Both the position numbers and the translations under genes were made by a program. Shown here one piece after another: positions 50,481 to 62,150 of a stretch of 64,000 nt of DNA. Positions within the stretch are counted from its first letter, which is position 1. Each line of letters begins with the position of its first letter. The stretch lies in NCBI RefSeq assembly GCF_963966145.1, contig NC_091046.1:5518001-5582000 (forward strand), written 5' to 3'. Source of the stretch: Tenebrio molitor (Eukaryota; Arthropoda; Insecta; Coleoptera; Tenebrionidae). The notes under the pieces were generated by a model that saw only the letters and a list, made by a program, of their open reading frames with translations, was not told where the DNA came from and did no database searches.

Positions 50481-51456
50481 AACATTTTCTCTGTGTTTCT
50501 ATTAGTATTTTATTAAATAATATTTTTCTGTTCAAGATGGTACTATCTGACTCAGTTAATTGATGAAATTAATATCTCGCCTTTTGAATCACTTTCCTTA
50601 CACTGCACTTATTCATTTCTTATTTACTCATTTTCCAGCATTTTTGTTCTATTTTTTCTGACAGCAGGTTGAGTGAAACTCACAGAAAAAAAATGACGTA
50701 ATTTTCTTTTGGTCATTGATCGTCAATTCAGTTCTTCTCAATTGTCAAATTCTTTGCTTTCGAACTAAACCTCCAACACATTGACAGCACCATCCAGAAT
50801 CTATCTTCTCTTGAATCGTTTTTAAATAATATTAGACAAACATAAAAACTGTTTCAGTGTAGTAAACCTCCTTGACGTGCAATGACAAGCTTCCAAAAAT
50901 TATCTCAATTGATGATTTACTGTTTCGTAATTCTTGAATGAAAATTTTCATTTGAACGCTCTTTAAAGGGAAGTAATGTCGAATAATTCTTTATGAATTT
51001 TAACCTAATAAACAAAGTTGGAAATTTTAAAAAGGTCTTGATTCATTCAACGAAGATTTCCTTTCTGCGAAAATCTTTCTTTTCTTTCACTGTAAATATT
51101 TATTAATATCACATTGATACTTACATTATATTGAGATAAAATACACGAATAGATAAAAATTGTATCAAAAGGAAGAAGGAAAACATGAGTTTCTTCTCAT
51201 TTGTACAGTTTACTTTTTAATCTTTAGAAGATCCTTTTTAATTATAGAAATATGCATTATCATGCATAGTTATAAGAGAAATACACGTCCAAATAAATTA
51301 AATCAAACATTCTGTGTATCGGCTAAGAGACTTAAGGAGAACAAAAGAAAACGGTCAAAGTAAAAAAAAAACATTTAGGGTTCATTTTCAAAAAAAAAAA
51401 AAATAACAAAATAAGAGATCTTTTGCTGTTCTGGACTTCTGGAGACACAGAGTTAA

Positions 51457-51756
51457 AAGTCAATTATTTCGTCAAATTACATATTTAAAGGTTTAGCCTT
51501 TGAAACCTTATGCTCTTGGTGGAAAGAAGCCATCGATTTCATTAATGTCATGGGAAACCGACTTATTGCGGAATCAGGCGATTTAAAATCAAAGAAATTT
51601 CTTTTCGAGAGGATTTCCCTTGTCATTCAACATGGAAACGCTGCAAGCATTCGGGGCACTTTTCCAGAGAAAAGAATCTTTCTGACCGATGGAAAAATTG
51701 TAGCAAATGTAGTTGATAAATTAAAGAAAAGATATATTCTCCTCTTAATTTGCTAA
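51457..51756 (+). CDS. Unidentified 99-codon open frame
   Basis: This plus-strand frame opens after a stop at 51454-51456; its first useful ATG is at 51550. It reads in part GLAFETLCSWWKEAIDFINV, MGNRLIAESGDLKSKKFLFE, then RISLVIQHGNAASIRGTFPE. The composition looks like a folded protein and unlike the simple, Lys/Asn/Ile-rich frames nearby. No intron-exon context or domain can be assigned. A fragment of a repetitive-element protein is plausible given the transposon-rich setting, but this is inference; a random frame is also possible. Confidence 0.3.
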   Translation, partial: KSIISSNYIFKGLAFETLCSWWKEAIDFINVMGNRLIAESGDLKSKKFLFERISLVIQHGNAASIRGTFPEKRIFLTDGKIVANVVDKLKKRYILLLIC

Positions 51757-54700
51757 ATCGAACCAATATTGTTACAATTTTAAAACGTCTACACTTTTTA
51801 ACAGTAAATTTACATATCTATTAGGTATATTGAAATAAATTTTAAGAAAATTCCTATTGTAGCGTTTTAACATTGCACGAAATCGTCCTAACCTGAAACT
51901 AAAAATATTTCGCTGGAATGAATTCGCGGCCTGAACGCCGTGCCCGAGATATGCGTGTAAACGGTCTACACTTATAAAAATCTGTCACGTTTGTGTACAT
52001 TTAGCCAGCAACTAATCCGAATCTCCGTGGCATACTTCTCGTAGCATTTCTTTGGTGTTTTCGTTTTCCGCTCTAGTAGCTCATCCTCGTTCCCGACGAG
52101 GGGCAGCCCGGGGCCACATCCGCGTTAATTAATCAGTTCTAATTCTGCACGAGCTAAAATATGTTTGATAAATGGCGGAGGAAATGTTAATATTTTCCAG
52201 TATGGATGTGTGTGGTCTCCACGGTGCTTGGGTCGGGGCCCGGCTGTGCCAAGAGCCAACGGCGTGTGACCCATAGTCGCTCGTGCCCACTGAACAAATT
52301 TAACACTGCTGCCTTTGATTCCATGGATGTTTTACTGATTCATTGGGCTTTATTGGACGCCGACCCGGCACGGCCCCTGCAGCCGGCCGGCGGCGCGGAA
52401 TCCGCGGCAGGAATTGAATTCCTGCTGAAAAATCGGCGCCCTTTTCGGCAACCCGAGCCGTGCTCCGTAATTTATGAAGCCGAAAGAAAAAAGAGGTCTT
52501 CAGATGTGCGCCGACTGAAGTGACAATGTATTATGAAGTATATCATTGCTGAAATATAGAGCTTTACACATGTGTGGGCACGTTGGTTTTGCGGCGATAA
52601 ATTATCCTTTAGTGCATCCACCAGTCGACGAATCGCCGTCGAAAAACAAATTCTGGTCGGCGTTTAAGGGAGAAGGACGCTTCGTTAGAGTCATCGGAGG
52701 ATGATGGGGCCCGAAGCTCCGCCATCAACTTATGCATTAAGTTTAATTTCCATGAGGAATAGGCGTCAGGATACCCTCGCAGGAGGCGGACGCTGAAGAT
52801 AGGAAAATCTGCAGGATTCTCCGGAAAGAGATTGATATTGTAATCTGCTTAGTAAAAATTGCCTGCCCCGGAGTGTGTACATATTATCATACTATTACGA
52901 CACGTCAGCGGATGATATATGGCGCAACTACCGACCAGTCGACCAGAAAAATAATGTGTTTAACGCCCCGCGTGGGGCTTTGTGCTTCTTCTTCAAACGA
53001 ACTTTCCACGTTCTACGTCATTGCTTGGGAAAATTGCGTTTGGCGCTAATGCAAATGTGCAACGTACAACGCTAATTATGTGCGGTCTGGACCGTCACCG
53101 AGCTTAATCGAGGAGCTTGAACGGCTCGAGGATACCACAAAAGCTCACTGTTTACGATATTCAGGTGGATATTGCGACGAGGTGAACAACAAAGCTTTTT
53201 ACGACCGAAGATTACACAAAGCTCTTACTGAATTTGTCGCGCAGGGGTAGCAGTGTCCTGAGCTTTTATAAAATGTTTTTAAGCCAGAAAAAAATTATGT
53301 TTCTAAAATGATTGAACAAAGCTTCAGCAGTATTTCAGGCGACAGTTTGCCTCAAAAATTATCATGTCAAAGCTGTTTCTGGCGCTTTCAGAAAGCTTCT
53401 AGATTTTTTTTTATCATACATATAACGCATATTATATTTATTTCTTACTAAATTTTTTAACAAATCTTTCAGATGTTAACAAAAATTTAGAACAATTTAT
53501 ATTTAATATATCTTTTGTTTCGTATAGTTTTTTCTGCTTTATTAATTGACGACATTCTTAAAGTCACTAAATTTTTAAATCTTAAATTAAATTATTTTTT
53601 ATTTATTATTTATTATTTTAGTTCTGTGTACAGTACACTCAGTAAATATTGTCACAATTGTCATTTAAAATTAAATACATTTAACATACAGTTTGACCAT
53701 TTTTATGACATCCTGGGACTTATTTACAACAGAACAATAAAATTTTACAAAAACAAGTCACTATCATTACAGCTTTCTTTTATTTGTATTTTTGTACTGA
53801 AATCCGAAAATTGAAATGAAGATGATTTAATCCACATTAATTAATTTATCAAGTGTCTAATTAAGAATGTAGGTATGTTCTGATTTTGTATTGTATTTTG
53901 CATTGTGCGAACAGATTAGTTAACATCTAAATAAAGACTAGTCCTTTAGAATTACGTAAATTAGTGAATTAATGTTTTAAGTCATTAATAATTGTTCATT
54001 TGTTCACTTAATTAAAATTAATTTGCATTGATTAATTGCTAATTAGACGCCATAATCATTATTCTTTAATTATTTAAACTTGTATGAGTTGATAAAAAAA
54101 GCTTTGTGGAGGGAACATCAATGTCAGATTCTGTAATGAAGCGAACCATGTCGACTAGATGTCTGGTCGAATAGAGAGCGAGCTGACTAGACGTGTGGCG
54201 TCCCCTAGCGGTATCTCCCCGAACTACAAACCGTGAAATATGATCACCATCTCCCGGACGTCTCTCCCACGAAAATGAATCGGTTATTTATTTTACATCT
54301 CACGCTATTTTGTTTAAAAAATAAAATTTATTTCGCTCGCGTCTCCGCGACACATTTCTCCGAACTTCCGCCCAATTAAAAGTACGGCCCAATCGGACGA
54401 CAGAGCGGTATGCAAATTTTTGTCGGGGCCCGTTTAATTTCCTTATCTCAGCCACACTTTGCTCAACAACATTAACCGTTGCGCATAACGTAAGCAAACT
54501 TAATTAAATGATTACTCGCTCAGCTTAATTGCCTTAAGTCACATTGGAAACGACTTAAGTGGGTAATTGTTTGGCGATCTCCCGCGCTGTAATTGGCGAC
54601 TTTCACCGAATATTCGCCGAGTTCGGAGGGAAGATGCAAAGGTGGAGTCAAGAGTCTTTATTTGCGTCTTGGCGTCACAAGCGGCAAAAAGTCGACAGTT

Positions 54701-57700
54701 GTACTGAGAAATATGTTATTCGTCATCATCAGATACACTTTTCGGTCGTTTAATTAGTTACCGAATTGGAATCGATCGATTTGGTAAAAACTCGTTACAT
54801 AATCTGGAACCTTGGTTGCTTTTCTAAAGCGTATTTTTTTCTTGTTTACCCAACATTCACCCGAGGTTCTTTTTTGCTTTTGTTTATGTCAAACTATTTA
54901 CCAACAAATATCGCACACAATGGGGTCTCGCTCAATGTCAATGCCGTTGCACCGGAATTTTTAGCGAATCGCGCAGTCCATAACTTTCGATGAGATAAGA
55001 ATTTTGAATTTTCTGCGCGGCAGGAGACCGACGTAATCGTGGGAAACAGCGAGAGCTTAATAAACGACAGAATTTTGCAGGACTTGAGCAGCTTTGCCAA
55101 TTAGGCCGATGCAGAAAAACAATAAGAGCGACGTCCTTTGTTTTGGACCGATAGAAAGTACTTGGCGGAACCACAATTGTTTTAGTGGAGCGGGATTTTA
55201 GCAATATTCGTAAAAGCGTAAAGTTACATAAATGCATTATTTCAATTAAAAATTAACTAGGCGAGTTTTTACGTGTAGGCAGTCATAATTTGAGTTTCTC
55301 TTTTTGTGGATTATTTATACGCGCGAGGATTTTCTCTTCACACTTTCATTACCATTATAATTGCTTGCCTTACCGGATAAATCATAAATATTAGAGCAAT
55401 TAATTCGATCTGGCCTCGATTGCGCTCACGAAAGTGAGCCGGAGGGTGGCGCATCCGCAACGGTTGACTCCGACGCTCAAATCAAAAACAAACACGACGC
55501 AATTATCAATTATGCAAGTGCGAGATCGCCCCGACTGCAAAACCATTATTCTTATTATCCAATCCTCAGAATAACCTGTGGCATGTGTCTGGTGTAACAA
55601 GTGACTATGGAGCGGTTAGGTGGAGGCAACGTGTTCACTTTCTCGCGATTAGTATGACCCATGACCTCTGTTTTAACGCCCTCATAGCGCCTGGATCTGA
55701 CACGCGATCACCAACATTTCAGCCTTACACCTCGTTCGCTGATCGCACCATCCGATTGGAACGGATATTCTAAGGAAACGTTCTAATAGTACCAGATTTA
55801 GATGGTACTGTCGATGGTCGGCGCTCCGCAATGCACGATTCAACGCAGAGACACTCCAACAACAGATCAGAGATTTTTTCGCAGGTCACGCCAAGGATTA
55901 ACCCATTTTTTGCTTCCAGGCAAAATTTTTCTCCACAAACTGCTCATTTCTCAGCTTTCAGAACCCTAATAATTAACGTTTCCGCAGGAAGACCTGACTC
56001 ACAAAAATGTGTCTGCTAATTAATTACTCAATTAATTATAATTCTAATGGCCAACGGGCAATCAATTACAACGTAAATATTTTGTCTGAAAAGTGAAACG
56101 CCATTTCCTCACCAATCTGCTTGCGGCAAAAAACTGGTAGAGATGCCACTTACCTGCAACAAAAAAATATATTATTATTATTATAGAAAATAAAAATCAA
56201 TTTGTAAATGGTGCATGTGGTGTTTGTGGCTTTAGCTAAGATGTGATTTTGACAGAACGCCTCCAGCGCCACAAGCGCAAGTGATCACCACTACTGAGAC
56301 GGCATAACCTCACTAATTTGCCGTTGGAACTAATCTGCGACACGACTTTCCCATTTTCAAGCTTTTTTCGCTAAGAACTTAACCATATTCATGGAAAATA
56401 TTGATTTGTTGTTTTTGCCAGTCCTTCGGGCCAAGGTACCACCGCAATTTTTTGGGTAATTGTTGGGTTCTGTGCCGACCCTGAGCTCCCAATATCCGCG
56501 TAATTATGTAAATCTCGTCAGAGTCGTACCGGTGGTAATTTATGGTCGGCAGTGAAGAATCAATCTTCATCTTCTCACCATTTCGCCTCAGCCATCGCCA
56601 TTTTTCGCGCATTGTCCCGAAGACAGGACACGAAAGGAGCGTAATTGAATTTAATTCGTTCCCGTTGTGTCCAAGCCGAACAAAATAAATATAATCACCG
56701 ATGCTGGCCTGATACCGACCAGATTTATGCCGGTCTAATTTTAGATAATTCTTCGAAAGCCACTTAATACAGTTCTAGCGTAAGGTAATAAATTGCGAGT
56801 GATTTTATTGAACGTGCGTAAGATGCAATTTAAACTATTATATCTCCATATAATTTTGTTATAATTTACAGTAAACCAGAAGCAGGGGATTTTTAACGCG
56901 CGAGTAAAATAATGTAAATGAGACTATTACATAAATTATTCGTTGCAACAATGTCAGCGTACTTCCTTTCTTACCTGAAAATTTTATAATCATTGATTAT
57001 TTATTACACGTTGCACTTGTTTATTGCCGCCGTTGTAAAAAATCCAGAGCAGTATTAATCAAAGTTGTAATTTGACATGAAATATAGTTAGGAGAGCGAC
57101 AATTCATATGAAGACATTTACCTCTTGAACACATAATCGCGCTTGTTCGGAATTGCAAATTCTACGCCCACTGCACGCATGTGCCATCTTCGGATCACGA
57201 GAAGAAAGATGAAGAAAGAGTGGACATGGCTGTTGGTACTAGGGGGTGATGTTAAAATTTACATAAATCTTTGAAGAATGAGGAATTTGCAGTGGGTACA
57301 AAATCACATCAAAGATAATCCGCCACAATTTCTTCAAAAAGAAGACCTTACTCAGTTTCAAGATTTTATAAGATAATGACATAGATACTACATCTTTGAA
57401 AGGATACGGAGCAGAGATCTGCAAGATTTTTTTTTAGATCCAGCATAAAGTTAAGATTGAAGATAATGATATCAACATTTGTTTAGAAGAAAATTCTTAC
57501 AGATTGATAAATCATATCATTTTTTTATGAGACTGATCAACGATGAAAGGCAGGAGTTACTTCCGACACTGCTTATTTATCTCATTAATCTTGTCATGAC
57601 TTGGAGAATTTTTAGATTTAATTAGTTCCTGGAGTAATTAACAGATAATTACTTTTAAGACTTTTAAATATATTTAAACGTGACTAATAAAATATAACAG

Positions 57701-57896
57701 GGCCCAGAATCAATCTTGAAAACGTTCCACTAAGTATTTTTTTAAAGAACAGCACATTTTCTTTTTTTGAAAAATGTTTACTTACACGTTACATTTTGAT
57801 ATCTCTAAATAGATGTATTGGAGCGAAATTGCTTGAAAGAAAAGGAAATATTTGAAGGTTTTGACTGTCAGTTAAAAATTATATGTCAAAACTAAT

Positions 57897-57979
57897 GAGG
57901 CCCTCGGCTTCGCCTCGATCGTGGAACCTAGTTTTCGCGCTCTAAAATACCCCTACCGTACTCTAATGTAAATAACTAT
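57897..57979 (-). repeat. Dispersed repeat, copy 3
   Basis: Reverse-oriented copy of 30761-30840: GGCCCTCGGCTTCGCCTCGA, CTAGTTTTCGCGCTCTAAAA and CCCTACCGTACTCTAATGTA. It is the best preserved of the three. Confidence 0.87.
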
Positions 57980-60900
57980 TAATTTTAAATGTGTCAATTT
58001 TAGACAAACTGAAACAGATTGAAACGAAAATATTTTAGATTTTTGAATGATGTCCAGTTCATAAATGCGGTAACAAGAGAAGTTGCTGGGTATGCATAAA
58101 TCTCTATACGATTCAGATCTGGGTTTACTGCTGGCTACTATCTATGTATTCTGATTCCGGTTTTATTTTTGCACTCTCTGGTAGTGTCACATTTTGAAAT
58201 GTAATTATCATTTGTGTAGATTAATTATTTAAAAAAATATAGCTTGTGATCAAAAATGCCTAACAGCTAGTCAGGATTGATAATTGTCACCTCCGAGCGC
58301 CAAGCAATCCGAGCACCCGATTTTTTGAGTTGTCGGAGCTTTGACCACGCCGAGGACAAAAGCACACTCAGCCGGGAATTCCTCCCGCGGCAAAAACTGT
58401 TTGAATTCATTTGCCAGCCTTTGACCCTAACACGTTTGTAATGGAAATTTAAAATAGGCGGACGTGTTGCGTCCATTTTTTCCGAGCTTCGCTATTAAGT
58501 AGAAAAACCGTGAGAGCACTTGTGTCATTTGATAACGACCGTCGTGAGGAATGTCTAATAGGAAGTCCGTTAAGAACAATATTAATTTAATAAAGCACTC
58601 GAGCACGCATTATTAGCTACAACACTTGCGTGTCGGTTGTCAATGTACATAAGTAATTATATACGGCGGCAATTTAACGAGTTCACTACACACACGATAA
58701 TTAATAGTGGCCGTATTTTTATGATGTTGTTTTCAGTGAAAAAAGTAAACAACACATGTGCATTAGAAATTTGTAACGGCGCTAAGTAAAAGGTAACAAC
58801 GGTATCAGAAAGACTAATGGCTCTTTTATGGCGGTTCGCTCAGCCTCCGGCCGGCGGATGATTGTTGATAACATTTTAATTGCGTCCGATGTTTTTCTGC
58901 GTTGCACACTTACCCCGAATCAATCGGAAGCGATTGGTTATCAATGCATCGGCGGCCTGCAGCGCTGCTTATCACGACTCCTAGTGGGTCGTGTAGCGAT
59001 TTGCATTCGGATCTGTTACCGCATAAATTCCCCCATTGAGTTATCAGAAAATCGTTTGTTTTTACTAATTTATAATGGCACTTGTGTCGACATATTTTGT
59101 GTCGGCGGTAGTTCTCTTATTCGAGTGCCAAAGCTCCCTTCCGGGCAGTTTCCTTCGCCCGGAGCAAATTATCAATTTCAGAGCGGTTGATTGTTCGGTG
59201 GTACTGAGAGTACCAGCGCGAACAATGGGACCTGACGTGGTTTCCCATTATTGTGAGGAATTACTTTTGCTTTTGCTGCCTTCAATTTATACACAACCTC
59301 ACCTTAACCTTATATTTTAGTTCTCATATAAACAATAGACGGCTTATCTCACTCTTGTCAGATTCTAAAATGTAGGTTGTTTATATAACACCTACACAAA
59401 AGTGCAAGTGTAGACAAAGAAAACGAAATCTTCACCGACTCACCGGGACTAATGTCTTAATAGCTAGTCGATGTGTTGACAATTTTTAATACGGCACGCC
59501 CCTGCTGTCTGGTATTTTCATATGCATGCACTTCTAAGATAAGATAGATGCTCATTCGAGGACTGCCTACATTAGGAATGACATTACAATGTGTGAAAAT
59601 AGTCCTGGTATTAAAAGTAAATGTCTCTGCAACAGGACGGAGTGGCAAAAATTTCTACTTGTTGAAATGACATCTGTTCTTGAGACCGGTTCGGATAAAT
59701 TCCGAACGAATGCTATTCTGCAAATGATAAAGCCGTCCAGAAGACAAACTAACCAAGAAAATGGAATGAATAGCTAATCTGGTACCACTTTATTCAATTA
59801 ATTTTGGAAAAACATACATTTTTTTTTTACTTTTTTAATATAGCGGCAGGTGTCAGAGTCAAATACACCGACTATACATTAAAAAAAATCTCGATGAAAA
59901 CAAGAAAAACTGAAACATTTCGTTTTAGAAAAATGTTTGTTCCTTTGTTGGATTAAAATTCCTGCCAAAGGTAACACTATTTGTTCTCACGGTATCGTGG
60001 TGTTACTTTTTACTTTAATCTTGATAGAATTTCTTGTTTTAGTTTTATTACTCTTCCGCTGGTACACATGTAAATTATCTCTTGTCTTAGCCATTGTGTT
60101 TTCACTAAACAGTGTATAATTTGTGTTGATTTACACTTGTTTTTTCACTGTCATTATCCTCAAACGATACTTCTTTGCATTACTGTTTCATTTTTTTTGT
60201 CGTTGTAATTACGTTGCCAATCTGAATCTGGTCGTTTTGAAAGATTAAAACAAAACTAAAACTGCTAATGGCAGATATTTAGGATGCGCTAACGTCACAG
60301 AGGAAGCAAAAATGACAAGAAAAGTGAGAAAAGAGAGAAACGGAAACAAGGGAAATCAATAAAAATAAGGAAAGGAACAAAAAATAAATGGAACAAATTG
60401 ATAAATAAGAAGAATTAAATTCAACTAAAGACAAAATCAATAAAATTAACTGGGAGAGTAGAGAAGGTGGCGAGAACGTAAAATAGAGGAATATGCCACA
60501 AAAGTCCTACAAGAAGGTAGAATATCTCGATGAAATAAGAAAGAAGTAGTAAATTAGTTAGATAGAAGATGTGAAACATCAAAAGGAATTAAGGTTTAGG
60601 TGTAGAAAGAAGAAAATAGAACAAATAAAGGAACTATGAAAGTAAGACAAAGAGAATCATTATCGAGCAAGAAAAATGCAAAATAGATAAATGGTATTTA
60701 ATATATGAGAAAAAAAATATGAACAAAAGGCAATTAAAACATATTGTAAGTATTTGAAAAGTAGAATATATAGGAAGAAATAGAAGTTGGAAATATCAAG
60801 ATTAAAAAAAATTGAATGTCAAAGAGAAAATCCTAATAGACATGGCAGAAATGTAAAATTACAGGATTAACATGCAAAGAAATATTGAAAGAGGACTAAA

Positions 60901-60984
60901 AACAATGTGGAACCATCGAGGAAAGAAAGACATACAGGAGATCCGAAAGAAATGCAGGAAAATTCAGAAGGCAGAAAGATTGTG

Positions 60985-62150
60985 GGGAGATACAGGAAGA
61001 TTTGGGATTGAAGATGCAGGAGGATTCGAGATGAGAGCTACAGAGGTATTCAAAAAGATGAAGGAAGATTCGGAGGAGATGCTGAAGATCCGGAATAGAA
61101 TATGTAGGAAGGCAAATAAAGAGAAATATATGAAAGATACAAAGAGTGATTCAGGGAGATTAGGGGGACATACGTGACAATTTGGAGAAGATGCAGGAGA
61201 TCTTAGCAGGTACAAGATGATCTAGAAAGAAGATTACTGGAATAAACTAAATATACTGAGATAGCCGGGAGCAATACATAAAGATCCCTAAACATGCTTT
61301 AACATTCATGGAAGAAACAAGACGATCCGGGAGGAGATGCAAAATAGATCTGGGGGAGACACAGTAAGATCCGGGTGAAGTCCGGGAAGATTTGGGATTG
61401 AAGATGCAGGAGGATTCGAGATGAGATATTCAGAGGTATTCAAAGAAGATGAAGGGAGATTCAGAGGAGATGCTGGAGATCGGGAATGGAATATGTAGGA
61501 AGATCCAGGCTGGCAGATACAAAGAAATCTATGAAATATACAAAGAACGATTCAGGGAGATTAGGGGGAGATACATGACAATTTGGAGAAGATACAAGGA
61601 GATCTGAGCAGATACAAGAAAATCTGGAAAGAAGATTACTGGAACAAACTGAATATACTGAGAGAAGCGGGGGCAATACATAAATATCCCTAAAGATGCT
61701 TTAACATTCATGGAAGAAACAAAAAGATCCGGGAGTGATGAAAACTTGATCTGGGAGAAACACAGTAACATCCTGGCGAAGTCCAGGAAGATCTGAGATG
61801 GAAGATGGAGAAGGATTCGAGATGAGAGATACAGAGGTATTCAAAAAAGAAGAAGGGAGAATCGGAGAAGATGCTGAAGATCCGGAATTGAATATGTAGC
61901 AAGATTCGGGCTGGTAGATGCAGAGAAATCTATGAAAGATACAAAGAGTGATTCAGGGAGATTAGGGAGACGTACATGACAATCTGGAGAAGATACAAGA
62001 AGATCTGGAAAGAAGATTACTGGAACAAACTGAGAGAACCAAGGGCAATACACAAAGATCCCTAGAGATGCTTTAACATTCATGGAAGAAACAAGAATAT
62101 CAGGGAGAGATGCAAAGTAGATCTGGCGATGAGGCAATGGTGGCAAGTTT
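60985..62150 (+). repeat. Purine-rich tandem array, unit about 400 bp, three copies
   Basis: The landmarks GGAAGATTTGGGATTGAAGA (about 61002, 61387, diverged at 61790), GATTCGAGATGAGA (61024, 61414, 61815), GATTCAGGGAGATTAGG (about 61148, 61550, 61952) and CTTTAACATTCATGGAAGAA (61297, 61700, 62071) recur in order. Spacing is about 370-405 bp. Units themselves contain a looser short period (AGAT/GATCCGGGAG words). The plus strand is overwhelmingly A and G from about 60.3 kb, so the array sits in a longer purine tract. Minus-strand frames of 60-100 codons exist but simply mirror the repeat. Confidence 0.9.

Noticed and set aside
52206..52523. 105-codon plus-strand frame
   Set aside because: Lies in a GC-rich block where stop codons are rare by chance; no domain or start context.
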